From Eubacterium pyruvativorans (GTDB lineage Bacteria > Bacillota > Clostridia > Peptostreptococcales > Anaerovoracaceae), in assembly GCF_900102225.1 (NCBI RefSeq), contig NZ_FNBF01000007.1:38559-102558 (forward strand): a stretch of DNA of 64,000 nucleotides. The letters are read 5' to 3'. The position numbers and the translations under genes were made by a program. How positions within the stretch are numbered: position 1 is the stretch's first letter; each line of letters opens with the position of its first letter. Below are positions 27,841-36,053 of this stretch, in pieces. The notes under the pieces were generated by a model that saw only the letters and a list, made by a program, of their open reading frames with translations, was not told where the DNA came from and ran no database searches.

Positions 27841-28839
27841 ATGGGCGTTAATCTGAAAGGAAGAAATTTCCTGACACTGATGGATTTCACACCGGAAGAG
27901 ATCCGTTACATGCTGGATCTGGGGCATGATCTAAAGCGGAAGAAGAGGGCCGGCATCACCGGTGACACCCTGAAGGGAAAGAACATCGTGCTTCTCTTCG
28001 AAAAGACATCCACAAGAACCAGAAGTTCCTTCGAAGTAGCTGTGCGGGATGAAGGAGGCCATGCGGTGTTCCTGGGTTCCGACAGTTCCCAGGTGGGTAA
28101 GAAGGAGTCCATCGAAGATTCTGCGAAGGTGCTGGGCCGGATCTATGACGGAATTGAGTTCCGGGGTTACGAACAGTCCACGGTGGAGACGCTGGCAAAA
28201 TATGCCGGTGTGCCGGTCTGGAACGGCCTGACGGACATCGACCATCCGACGCAGATTCTGGCGGACATGATGACCATCGAAGAACATGTGGCGAAGCCTC
28301 TTTCCAAGGTGAAGGTCATCTTCTGCGGGGATATCCGGAACAATATGTCCTATGCCTGGATGTACGGCTGTGCGAAGATGGGAATGCATTTCGTGGCATA
28401 CGGTCCGGAAGAATTGGCGAAGGAAATCGATCAGAGCGTGCTGGACCGGGTGAACGAAGTGGCGGAGGAAACCGGCGCAGTCATTGAAGTCCGGTCAGAT
28501 GACGGATGCCTGGAGGGTGCCGATGTTCTGTACACCGACATCTGGGCGTCCATGGGAGAGGAAGCGGAAATTCCGGAACGTGTCCGTCTGCTGACCCCGT
28601 ACAAGGTCACCGAGGAAATGCTGGAAAAAACGAAGAATCCGGACGTGATCTTCATGCATTGTCTGCCGTCCTTCCATGATTTCAGCACCAAGATGGCGAA
28701 GGAACAGCTGGAGCTGGGATATGATATCCGGGAGGTCACGGATGAGGTGTTCCGCTCCCGTCATTCTGTGGTTTTCGATGAGGCCGAGAACCGGATGCAT
28801 TCCATCAAGGCGGTTATCGTTGCCACCCTGGGCAGATAG
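27841..28839 (+). CDS. argF: Ornithine carbamoyltransferase
   Basis: Transfers the carbamoyl group to ornithine to give citrulline, or runs in reverse in arginine catabolism. Motifs are EKTSTRTRSSFE (carbamoyl-phosphate site, about residue 57), DHPTQILAD and the catalytic HCLPSFHD near residue 275. The length of 332 and the LADMMTIEEH stretch resemble catabolic ArcB forms, but arcA and arcC are absent here and argH lies upstream, which favours biosynthesis. A terminator follows. Confidence 0.94.
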   Translation: MGVNLKGRNFLTLMDFTPEEIRYMLDLGHDLKRKKRAGITGDTLKGKNIVLLFEKTSTRTRSSFEVAVRDEGGHAVFLGSDSSQVGKKESIEDSAKVLGRIYDGIEFRGYEQSTVETLAKYAGVPVWNGLTDIDHPTQILADMMTIEEHVAKPLSKVKVIFCGDIRNNMSYAWMYGCAKMGMHFVAYGPEELAKEIDQSVLDRVNEVAEETGAVIEVRSDDGCLEGADVLYTDIWASMGEEAEIPERVRLLTPYKVTEEMLEKTKNPDVIFMHCLPSFHDFSTKMAKEQLELGYDIREVTDEVFRSRHSVVFDEAENRMHSIKAVIVATLGR

Positions 28840-28858
28840 GATTAAAATAGAGACAGGC

Positions 28859-28887
28859 AGCCCCGGCGGCGTACGCCGGGGCTTTTT
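28859..28887 (+). terminator. Terminator of the argH-fumC-argF cluster
   Basis: AGCCCCGGCG / CGCCGGGGCT stem followed by five T. Confidence 0.88.
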
Positions 28888-28932
28888 CAGAATGACAGAT
28901 TGCATCAGGAGTTAAGAATGCGGGAGGGAAGA

Positions 28933-29961
28933 ATGAAGAATATCACACTGGGAAGAACCGGCATCACGGTACCGCAGAACGGATTCGGAGCGCTGCCGAT
29001 TCAGCGGGACACGAAGGAAGTGGCGGTATCCCTGCTGAGACAGGCGTATGAGGGGGGGATGCGGTATTTTGATACAGCCCGCGCCTACAGCGACAGTGAA
29101 GAGAAGCTGGGCATGGCATTCGAAGGCATGTACGACAAGATTTTCGTGGCCACGAAGACCGCAGCGAAGACACCGGAGCAGTTCTGGAAGGATCTGGAGA
29201 CATCGCTTAATATGCTGAAAACAGACTGCATCGATGTATACCAGTTCCATCAGGTGGAGCAGTGCTGGAAACCGGGAGACGGTTCCGGCATGTACGAATG
29301 TATGCTGCAGGCGAAGGAAGAGGGGAAGATCCGCCATATCGGCGTCACTGCCCACAAGATCAATGTGGCCTACGAATGTGTGGAATCGGATCTCTACGAG
29401 ACCATGCAGTTCCCGTTCAGTTACCTCTCCGGCGAGAAGGAATTGAAGCTGGTGAAGATGTGCCGGGAACACAACATGGGCTATATCGCCATGAAGGGAC
29501 TGGCCGGCGGTCTGATCAACCGGGGCGAGGCGGCGATGGCGTACATGCAGCAGTTCGACAATGTTCTGCCGATCTGGGGCGTTCAGAGACAGAAGGAACT
29601 GGACGAGTGGCTGTCCTATATGGACCGGACGCCGGAAATGACCGATGAGATCCGGGCCTACATCGAGAAGGAGAAGCAGGAGCTGTCCGGCGAATTCTGC
29701 CGGGGATGCGGCTACTGCATGCCTTGTACCGTTGGTATCGAGATCAATAACTGCGCGCGGATGTCGCTCATGCTGCGCCGTGCGCCGTCAGAGGCCTGGC
29801 TCACCGAGGAGTGGCAGGAAAAGATGGCGAAGATCGACGACTGTGTGAACTGTAACAAGTGCCGGACGAAATGTCCGTACGAACTGAACACACCGGAACT
29901 TCTGCGGCAGAATCTGGCGGACTACCGGAAAGTTCTGGCGGGAGAGGTCAGCGTCAAGTAA
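28933..29961 (+). CDS. Aldo/keto reductase with C-terminal Fe-S cluster domain
   Basis: A 342-residue NAD(P)H-dependent oxidoreductase. The AKR barrel shows the tetrad: Asp and Tyr in YFDTARAYSDSEEKLG, Lys in VATKTAAK and His in VYQFHQV. The C terminus carries two Cys clusters, CRGCGYCMPC and CVNCNKCRTKCPYEL, the second a classical 4Fe-4S motif. Such proteins are common in anaerobes and may take electrons from ferredoxin. The start at 28933 follows GGGAGGGAAG; earlier in-frame ATGs exist at 28900 and 28918. Substrate unknown. Confidence 0.9.
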   Translation: MKNITLGRTGITVPQNGFGALPIQRDTKEVAVSLLRQAYEGGMRYFDTARAYSDSEEKLGMAFEGMYDKIFVATKTAAKTPEQFWKDLETSLNMLKTDCIDVYQFHQVEQCWKPGDGSGMYECMLQAKEEGKIRHIGVTAHKINVAYECVESDLYETMQFPFSYLSGEKELKLVKMCREHNMGYIAMKGLAGGLINRGEAAMAYMQQFDNVLPIWGVQRQKELDEWLSYMDRTPEMTDEIRAYIEKEKQELSGEFCRGCGYCMPCTVGIEINNCARMSLMLRRAPSEAWLTEEWQEKMAKIDDCVNCNKCRTKCPYELNTPELLRQNLADYRKVLAGEVSVK

Positions 29962-30046
29962 TATCGTGAAGTAATAATGAAAGCGGACGGACTGCACCGC
30001 CGGGGAGCCGGTGCGCAGTCAAGAAACCGTTCAGAGGAGGAACATT

Positions 30047-30352
30047 ATGAAAAAAGCGGCATTTATCTTCCTGTGTCCGGGCAGTGACCCGGACAGAGAC
30101 CGGAAGGTCGTGAAGACGGAGTACATGGAGCTCAGTGCCATTCCGGTGGAAAATTATGCGGTTGCAGCCCGGGTGGCCGGGGAACTGGCAGACCAGGGCA
30201 TCGGCTGCATCGAACTCTGTGGCGGATTCGGCATCAAGGGAATGTACCTGGTGAAGGAAGCCGTGGGAGACCGGGCGCAGATCGGAGCCGTCCGGTTCGA
30301 TGCACATCCGGGGCTGAATTTCGAGTCCGGTGACAAGCGATTCGATCAGTAG
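30047..30352 (+). CDS. DUF6506 family protein, 101 aa
   Basis: A small cytosolic protein of unknown function. MKKAAFIFLCPGSDP, ENYAVAARVAGELADQGI in part, and ELCGGFGIKG with GAVRFDAHPG are features I associate with DUF6506. The start follows GGAGGAACATT. It lies 85 bases after the Fe-S aldo/keto reductase in the same direction, so the two may be co-expressed. No catalytic role is known to me. Confidence 0.75.
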   Translation: MKKAAFIFLCPGSDPDRDRKVVKTEYMELSAIPVENYAVAARVAGELADQGIGCIELCGGFGIKGMYLVKEAVGDRAQIGAVRFDAHPGLNFESGDKRFDQ

Positions 30353-30377
30353 CAAGGCACAGAAACAGAACAGAGCA

Positions 30378-30416
30378 GGGGGAATCGGCAGCGCCGGTTC
30401 CCCCTTGTGTTTTTTG
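30378..30416 (+). terminator. Terminator after the DUF6506 gene
   Basis: GGGGGAATCGG / CCGGTTCCCCC stem followed by TTGTGTTTTTT. Confidence 0.75.
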
Positions 30417-30508
30417 GAGGAGAAGGGGAGCGGGCGGCCGGGTGGTTCACGGGAGAGCGGAAGAGCGGAAGAGCAGGATGCGCGGGAAGAAGTCCGGTGG
30501 AGGTTGCC

Positions 30509-31042
30509 GGGTGCGGATTTCGTATTATTCGAAATTCCGCACTTCTCCGAACTTCATCTTATTCTGTTCGCGACCCCCGGAAGAGGCGACCTGGATTCCG
30601 TTGGTGCGGAAATCAAAAAAATCTCTTTTTCGCACCTGCACGGTTCAGGCCCGCATAGAATAATCGAAGTTCATTTTCTGTGCTTGAATAAATCTACAAA
30701 ACTATTTGATAATATTCGATCGATTGAAAGCAGCACCCGTCCGATGAAAATGCGGAGACAATATTTTCGATGGAATTGGATATCTATTCAGAGTCCAGAA
30801 TACCTATTAACTTTCGAAAGGTGCGAAAACAAACATTCTGCCTCATTCCGCACCTTCATTCGGACAGAAAATATATTTATCAAGATTTAATTTGAGTTTC
30901 GCACCCTGGAATCCGTAATTATGGTGCGAAATAGAAGAAAAGGCCATTTCCGCACCCGCCGGGATTTATTTAATGTGATTCGAATACGATCTTTCCATAT
31001 ACCGTCATGCATCAGCATCCAAATCGCGATTTGTATACAATC
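30509..31042 (-). repeat. Intergenic hairpin-rich element, copy C
   Basis: Read leftward from 31042: GATTGTATACAAATC, a second dyad (GTATTCGAATC) about 55 bases on, hairpins at 30923-30957 and 30819-30855, a lone GGGTGCGAAA arm at 30896-30906, a 200-base core, a hairpin at 30603-30637 and a terminal hairpin at 30509-30543. The core contains TATTATCAAATAGTTTTGTA and GCACAGAAAATGAACT, nearly identical to copy E 24 kb away. It is the longest copy (534 bp), between convergent genes. Confidence 0.82.
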
Positions 31043-31115
31043 GGCCGCCGGCTTCGTCCGCTGCTCACCCAGCCGCCTGCCCGATCGGCCGTCCACCACC
31101 CAGCCGCCGGCCTGT
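31040..31115 (+). repeat. Degenerate GC-rich repeats flanking copy C
   Basis: Imperfect CAGCCGCC(T/G)GCC and ATCGGCCG units next to the GTATAC end of copy C. They correspond in position to the tandem repeats flanking copies A, D and E but are poorly preserved. Confidence 0.4.
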
Positions 31116-31128
31116 CCCTCCGCATACG

Positions 31129-31159
31129 AAAACGCACCCCACAGAATGCGGGGTGCGTT
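31129..31159 (-). terminator. Terminator of the NhaC-family gene
   Basis: On the minus strand a 10-bp stem (AACGCACCCC / GGGGTGCGTT) is followed by TTTC, about 35 bases after the stop. Confidence 0.75.
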
Positions 31160-31194
31160 GGAAAGTATTTCTTTCGATGAATTACATGCCGGTT

Positions 31195-32874
31195 CTATTT
31201 TGCCGGAATTTCGCCGTCGGCGACTTCATCCGCATAATCCAGCTTTCTGGCACGGCTTCTCAGAACCATCAGAACACAGATCGTGATGACTGTGGTCAGC
31301 GGCAGGGAGATCAGCGCACTCTTGGTGAAGCCGGCGATGATATAGCCCACGAAGGAGCAGGCTACGGCGGTCAGTGCGTACGGCAGCTGGGTGTTTACGT
31401 GGTTGATGTGGTTACACTGCGCACCGGTGGACGCCATGATGGTCGTATCCGAAATCGGGGAGCAGTGGTCGCCGCATACGCCGCCGGCGCAGCATGCGGA
31501 GATGGAGATGACCAGCATCTGCGGCAGTGCTGCATTGGATCCGGAGGACGGATACAGGGCAACAACGATCGGGATCAGGATTCCGAAGGTTCCCCAGGAA
31601 GTTCCGGTTGCGAATCCGAGTCCGCAGGCAACGGCGAAGATGATCGCCGGCAGGAACAGCTGGAAGCCGCCTGCTGTGGACTTCATGACACCTGCCACGA
31701 AATCGGCGGCGCCCATGAGCCCGGTCATCTTGGACAGGGTCCATGCGAAGGTCAGAATCAGGATCGGCGGTACCATGGCCTGGAAACCTTCCGGAATGCA
31801 GTTCATGAGTTCTGTGAAGGACATCGTTCTTCGAATCAGGAAGTAGATGACGATCAGCACCAGTGCTGCGCCGGAACCCATGGACAGACCCAGGGAAGCG
31901 GAGCTGTTGGCGAAGGCGTCCACGAAGCTGGCGCCGTCGAAGAAGCCGCCGGTGTAGATCATGCCCATGACGCAGGCGATGATCAGGATGATGACCGGAA
32001 TAATCAGGTCAGCAACCCGTCCGTTGCTGTCATCGGAGAGCTGTTCGTCCGCATTCTTGTACGGACGGTCCGCTGTCGTATACAGGTCGTTGTGGTGAAC
32101 CGCATTGTATTCGTGGGTTCTCATCGGGCCGTAGTCGAATTCACCGATCGTCAGAACCAGAATCATGACGATTGTCATCAGCGAATAGAAGTTAAACGGA
32201 ATGGAACGGATGAAGAGCGCCAGTCCGTTGTAGCCTTTGACGTAGCCGGAAACAGCAGCAGCCCAGGATGAAATCGGAGCGATCATGCAGATCGGCGCCG
32301 CTGTGGCGTCGATGATGTACGCCAGCTTCGCTCTGGAAACGTGATGGGTATCCGTCACCGGACGCATGACGCTTCCTACGGTCAGGCAGTTGAAATAGTC
32401 ATCGATGAAGATCAGGCAGCCCAGGCCGAAGGTGGCCAGAAGCGCTCCCTTCCGGGTCTTGATCGTCTTCACGGCCCATTTTCCGTAGGCGGTGGAACCG
32501 CCCGCCTTGTTGATCATGGCAACGATGACCCCCAGAATCACCAGGAACATGATGATTCCCATATTGCCGGAATCGGAGAGAGATGCCAGGAATCCGTCCT
32601 GCATGATGGTATCCAGCGTGGCATGGAAATTACCCTTGGTGTACATCAGGGCACCGACCACGATACCGGCGAACAGGGAACTGTGCACCTCTTTCGTGAT
32701 CAGGGCCAGGCCGATGGCCAGGATCGGCGGGAGCAGTGCCCAGCCGGTGCCTACCAGGGATGAGTGATAACTGGTTCCGGCCTTCGCCGGAGCACAGGAA
32801 GCGAGTACGAACGCCAGGGCGCCGACCATGAGGATCAGTCCCAGAATGCGGCGCATTCTGCTCGTTCTGTTCAT
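31195..32874 (-). CDS. NhaC-family antiporter, predicted lysine transporter (riboswitch-controlled)
   Basis: A 559-residue membrane protein with about thirteen hydrophobic segments. The NhaC-type features are LPPILAIGLALITKEVHSSLFAGI in part, FIDDYFNCLTVGSVMRPVTD and ATGTSWGTFGILIPI with CAGGVCGDHCSPISDTTI. NhaC proteins exchange Na+ with H+ or, in several branches, organic solutes. The gene is preceded by a lysine riboswitch with a terminator, which in comparative studies marks the lysine-transporting (LysW-type) NhaC branch. Hence lysine import is the best inference. The start follows AAAGGAG. Confidence 0.88.
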   Translation of the reverse strand: MNRTSRMRRILGLILMVGALAFVLASCAPAKAGTSYHSSLVGTGWALLPPILAIGLALITKEVHSSLFAGIVVGALMYTKGNFHATLDTIMQDGFLASLSDSGNMGIIMFLVILGVIVAMINKAGGSTAYGKWAVKTIKTRKGALLATFGLGCLIFIDDYFNCLTVGSVMRPVTDTHHVSRAKLAYIIDATAAPICMIAPISSWAAAVSGYVKGYNGLALFIRSIPFNFYSLMTIVMILVLTIGEFDYGPMRTHEYNAVHHNDLYTTADRPYKNADEQLSDDSNGRVADLIIPVIILIIACVMGMIYTGGFFDGASFVDAFANSSASLGLSMGSGAALVLIVIYFLIRRTMSFTELMNCIPEGFQAMVPPILILTFAWTLSKMTGLMGAADFVAGVMKSTAGGFQLFLPAIIFAVACGLGFATGTSWGTFGILIPIVVALYPSSGSNAALPQMLVISISACCAGGVCGDHCSPISDTTIMASTGAQCNHINHVNTQLPYALTAVACSFVGYIIAGFTKSALISLPLTTVITICVLMVLRSRARKLDYADEVADGEIPAK

Positions 32875-32928
32875 AAGGAACTCCTTTCAACATCAGTAAC
32901 ATCATGTTTCAATCATCTGCGATACAAT

Positions 32929-32958
32929 ACAAAAAAGCAGCTGACGGATCAGCTGCTT
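32929..32958 (-). terminator. Riboswitch-controlled terminator
   Basis: AAGCAGCTGA / TCAGCTGCTT stem with a TCCG loop and six T on the minus strand, about 55 bases before the NhaC start and about 115 bases after the aptamer. It is the likely expression platform: lysine binding would favour termination. Confidence 0.8.
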
Positions 32959-33073
32959 CGAACACTCCATACGAATCCGGCGAGAAGAATGTCGTACAGC
33001 ACGCAGGACGGTACACCGGCCCAGCCGGAATCCCGAACAGCCTCTGTCAGCCCCTCGTCAGAATCAGTATTAA

Positions 33074-33246
33074 CAGGATAGCGCTCCGCAGCCAGCGACA
33101 GTCGGATGCCTCTTAAAACATCCGCCCAGCAAATCCGCCCGGCAGAACGAACCGCTTCGGCACCCCGCCCTTCCGCCGGAACGGGATCTGCCGATCCTGA
33201 TACACTCCGGTTACTCCTGCGGTGATGCGTCCTCTATCTCAGGTTC
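33074..33246 (-). ncRNA. Lysine riboswitch (L box) aptamer
   Basis: On the minus strand the L-box landmarks appear in order: GATAGAGGACGC, GGAGTAACC, GTGCCGAAGCGG, TTTGCTGGGCGGATG, GACTGTCGCTGG and GGAGCGCTATC, the last pairing with GATAG to close P1. These match the order and spacing of the Bacillus lysC leader. A terminator and the NhaC-type gene lie downstream. An excellent promoter sits directly upstream, so transcription would start at the edge of the aptamer. Confidence 0.9.
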
Positions 33247-33251
33247 TTATT

Positions 33252-33280
33252 ATCATATGACGATGGAAAGGTACTGTCAA
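33252..33280 (-). promoter_or_regulatory. Promoter of the lysine-riboswitch transcript
   Basis: Perfect TTGACA, 17 bases and TATGAT on the minus strand. The predicted start (about 33245) falls at the first base of the aptamer. Confidence 0.8.
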
Positions 33281-33347
33281 GGTTGTTTGTGCATAAGCAT
33301 GAAAATAAATGCATGGAACCCGGCTGCTTTCGTGGTCAGATGAATGA

Positions 33348-34082
33348 TTATTCATTCTTCCGGGGCGGATTCTTCAGCACGAAGGTGTTCCGGTCATAAT
33401 CCAGCAGACCTTCCTCCCGCATGGCGCTCAGTTCCCGGGTCATGGAACTGCGGTTTGTGCTGAGATAGTTCGCCATTTCCGTCCGGTTCAGGGAAAGGGT
33501 AATGTAGCGGGACTTCTGTTTCTGGGACTGAATGGAGAGGTATTTCAGGATCTTGTTCCGGAGTGTGGACTGGGAGGTGACCTGGATCTTTTCCATCAGC
33601 TGCCCGTTTTTTTCTCCCATGAGGCGGAACAGATTCTCGATCAGAATATGATGGAACATGCACTGATTCATACAGGTGTGCAGAATATGATCAAAGGACA
33701 GATACAGCACTTCGCACTCGGTGGCCGCCACGAAGGATACGTCAGAATGGTTGTCCCGCTGCACCACGAAGGTTTCTCCGAAGATTTCATTCTGCTGCAT
33801 ATAAGCGAGAATTGTCTTACCACCCCAGATATCCTCTTTCACCATATGGATGGTTCCCTTCAGAATGACACCGATGTATTGTACGGTCTCGTCCTCCATG
33901 AGAATGATTTCTCCTTTGTGATGGCTCCGTCGGAAGCCCTTCATGCATCCCATCAGTTTCTGCATGTCTTCCGCGGTGATATCCTCGAACAAAGGGGAAC
34001 ATAGGTACCGTTCGTGCTGCAGCTGCTCCGGGCTCCCGCTTCCGGCGCAGCAGCTCCGGTGATTGTTTTCGTTTTTTTTCAA
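33348..34082 (-). CDS. Crp/Fnr-family regulator, probable hcp regulator
   Basis: About 244 residues with an N-terminal cyclic-nucleotide-binding-like fold (EIILMEDETVQYIGVILKG in part) and a C-terminal winged helix with recognition helix around NYLSTNRSSMTREL. No ATG suits; TTG at 34082 lies nine bases after GAGGG and is preferred over TTG at 34088 or 34112. The gene is divergent from hcp. Crp/Fnr proteins of the HcpR type control hcp under nitrosative stress, so this is probably its regulator. A perfect palindrome lies between the two genes. Confidence 0.88.
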   Translation of the reverse strand: MKKNENNHRSCCAGSGSPEQLQHERYLCSPLFEDITAEDMQKLMGCMKGFRRSHHKGEIILMEDETVQYIGVILKGTIHMVKEDIWGGKTILAYMQQNEIFGETFVVQRDNHSDVSFVAATECEVLYLSFDHILHTCMNQCMFHHILIENLFRLMGEKNGQLMEKIQVTSQSTLRNKILKYLSIQSQKQKSRYITLSLNRTEMANYLSTNRSSMTRELSAMREEGLLDYDRNTFVLKNPPRKNE

Positions 34083-34150
34083 CTTCAAGCACCCTCTTTC
34101 GGCAGAATTCAACTCGTCAACGTGCCCCTTTGTTGAGTATATCGCTTTCG

Positions 34151-34166
34151 TGTTGCGTACGCAACA
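34151..34166. promoter_or_regulatory. Palindromic operator between the Crp/Fnr gene and hcp
   Basis: TGTTGCGTACGCAACA is a perfect 16-bp palindrome. Its centre is about 60 bases upstream of the predicted hcp start, the class I activator position for Crp/Fnr proteins, and it lies near the -35 of the divergent regulator gene, suggesting autoregulation. Confidence 0.65.
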
Positions 34167-34202
34167 TCAGTTGTCGGAATAGAGAAATGTTTTTTGATCT
34201 GT

Positions 34203-34211
34203 TGCTATAAT
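34203..34211 (+). promoter_or_regulatory. hcp promoter (extended -10, no -35)
   Basis: TGCTATAAT with no recognisable -35 at 17 bases. This is consistent with activation from the palindrome at 34151-34166. Confidence 0.6.
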
Positions 34212-34320
34212 CACACCCATAATGGTGGTTTCCGTATATGGTAATGGCATTGAGCGAATAACGCCGATGCAGAGAGTGCGCCGGCATGGTATAAGTGAAA
34301 ACAGAAAGGAAGAGGAACTT

Positions 34321-35964
34321 ATGGAAAACAAGATGTTCTGTTATCAGTGTCAGGAAACTGCCGGCTGCAAGGGATGCACCGTATCCGGCGTCTGCGGAAA
34401 GAAGCCGGAAGTGGCTCACATGCAGGACCTGCTGATTTATGTGACGAAGGGTCTGAGTGCTGCCTGCGTGAAGATGAGAGAAGCCGGAAAGGCCGTCTCT
34501 GAAGAGGTTAACCACATGGTAACGGTCAACCTGTTCACAACCATCACCAATGCGAACTTTGACCTGGACCAGCTTCGCAGCCGTGTCACCAAGACACTGG
34601 AAATGAAGGCGGCGCTGCTTCAGGAGCTGGGTTCGGAAGAAGGTCTGCCGCAGGCGGCACTCTGGAACGGAACAGAAGATCAGTATGAAGCCAAGGCAGT
34701 TACTGTAGGCGTTCTGGCCACAGAGGACGAAGATATCCGTTCCCTCCGTGAGCTGATCACTTACGGACTGAAGGGTCTGGCAGCTTATACGAAGCATGCG
34801 AATGCTCTGCTGAAGGATGACGAGGAAGTGGACGCATTCATTCAGAAGGCACTGGCGGCTACGCTGGATGACAGCCTCACTGTGGATGACCTGGTTGCGC
34901 TGACACTGGAAACCGGAAAGTTCGGCGTACAGGGCATGGCGGACCTGGATGCGGCGAACACCGGTGCATACGGTAATCCGGAAGTGACAAAGGTGAACAT
35001 CGGCGTTCGCAAGAACCCGGGTATCCTGGTTTCGGGTCACGACCTGAAGGATCTGGAGATGCTCCTGGAGCAGACCAAGGGAACCGGCGTGGATGTTTAC
35101 ACCCATTCCGAGATGCTGCCGGCTCACTACTATCCGTTCTTCAAGAAGTACGATCATTTCGCGGGCAACTACGGTAATGCGTGGTGGAAGCAGAAGGAAG
35201 AGTTCGAATCCTTCCACGGCCCGATTCTGATGACAACGAACTGCATCGTTCCGCCGAAGGATTCCTACAAGGACCGTCTGTGGACTACCGGTGCTGCCGG
35301 ATTCCCGGGCTGCGGCCACATCGACGGTGCGTACGGCGAAGAGAAGGATTTCTCCCCGATCATCGAGCAGGCGAAGAAGTGTGCTGCGCCGGAAGAAATC
35401 GAGCAGGGCGAGATCGTCGGCGGATTCGCTCACGAGCAGGTATTCGCACTGGCGGATCAGGTTGTGGATGCAGTGAAGTCCGGTGCCATCCGCAAGTTCG
35501 TCGTCATGGCAGGCTGCGACGGCCGTCAGAAGTCCAGAGAATACTACACAGAATTCGCGAAGAAGCTGCCGAAGGATGTGGTGATTCTGACAGCGGGCTG
35601 TGCGAAGTATAAGTACAATAAGCTGCCGCTGGGCGACATCAATGGTATCCCTCGTGTTCTGGATGCCGGACAGTGCAACGACTCCTATTCCCTGGCGCTG
35701 ATCGCTCTGAAGCTGCAGGAGATCTTCGGACTGGAAGACATCAACGACCTGCCGCTGGCGTTCAACATCGCCTGGTATGAGCAGAAGGCTGTCATCGTTC
35801 TGCTGGCGCTGCTGTACCTGGGTGTGAAGAATATTCACCTGGGACCGACGCTGCCGGCGTTCCTGTCACCGAATGTGGCGAAGGTTCTGGTAGACAATTT
35901 CGGCATCGCAGGCATCGATACCGTGGATAACGACCTGAAGCTGTTCTTCGGAGAAGAAGCATAG
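34321..35964 (+). CDS. hcp: Hydroxylamine reductase / hybrid-cluster protein
   Basis: A cytosolic Fe-S-O enzyme that reduces hydroxylamine or NO in nitrosative stress. The 547-residue protein has the N-terminal cubane motif Cys7-x2-Cys10-x8-Cys19-x5-Cys25, as in strict anaerobes. Hybrid-cluster ligands are visible in [35 protein letters not shown] and WYEQKAV. The start follows GGAAGAGG. It is divergent from the Crp/Fnr gene and ends at a strong terminator. No separate NADH oxidoreductase (hcr) is seen. Confidence 0.96.
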   Translation: MENKMFCYQCQETAGCKGCTVSGVCGKKPEVAHMQDLLIYVTKGLSAACVKMREAGKAVSEEVNHMVTVNLFTTITNANFDLDQLRSRVTKTLEMKAALLQELGSEEGLPQAALWNGTEDQYEAKAVTVGVLATEDEDIRSLRELITYGLKGLAAYTKHANALLKDDEEVDAFIQKALAATLDDSLTVDDLVALTLETGKFGVQGMADLDAANTGAYGNPEVTKVNIGVRKNPGILVSGHDLKDLEMLLEQTKGTGVDVYTHSEMLPAHYYPFFKKYDHFAGNYGNAWWKQKEEFESFHGPILMTTNCIVPPKDSYKDRLWTTGAAGFPGCGHIDGAYGEEKDFSPIIEQAKKCAAPEEIEQGEIVGGFAHEQVFALADQVVDAVKSGAIRKFVVMAGCDGRQKSREYYTEFAKKLPKDVVILTAGCAKYKYNKLPLGDINGIPRVLDAGQCNDSYSLALIALKLQEIFGLEDINDLPLAFNIAWYEQKAVIVLLALLYLGVKNIHLGPTLPAFLSPNVAKVLVDNFGIAGIDTVDNDLKLFFGEEA

Positions 35965-35989
35965 GATCCGGATATACGGACGAAGAAAA

Positions 35990-36036
35990 GGGCCCCCGTA
36001 TGAAGCAGAAATGCTCCATACGGGGGCCCGATTTTT
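35990..36036. terminator. Bidirectional terminator between hcp and the HAD gene
   Basis: A 13-bp stem GGGCCCCCGTATG / CATACGGGGGCCC with ATTTTT to the right and TTTT to the left on the minus strand. Confidence 0.8.
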
Positions 36037-36053
36037 GGGTGCGCCCGGAATCA

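Noticed and set aside
30509..31042. Interpretation of the GTGCG hairpins as simple bidirectional terminators
   Set aside because: Neighbouring genes already have their own terminators, and the elements share ordered dyads and core sequence over 500 bases. A terminator role for individual hairpins is still possible.
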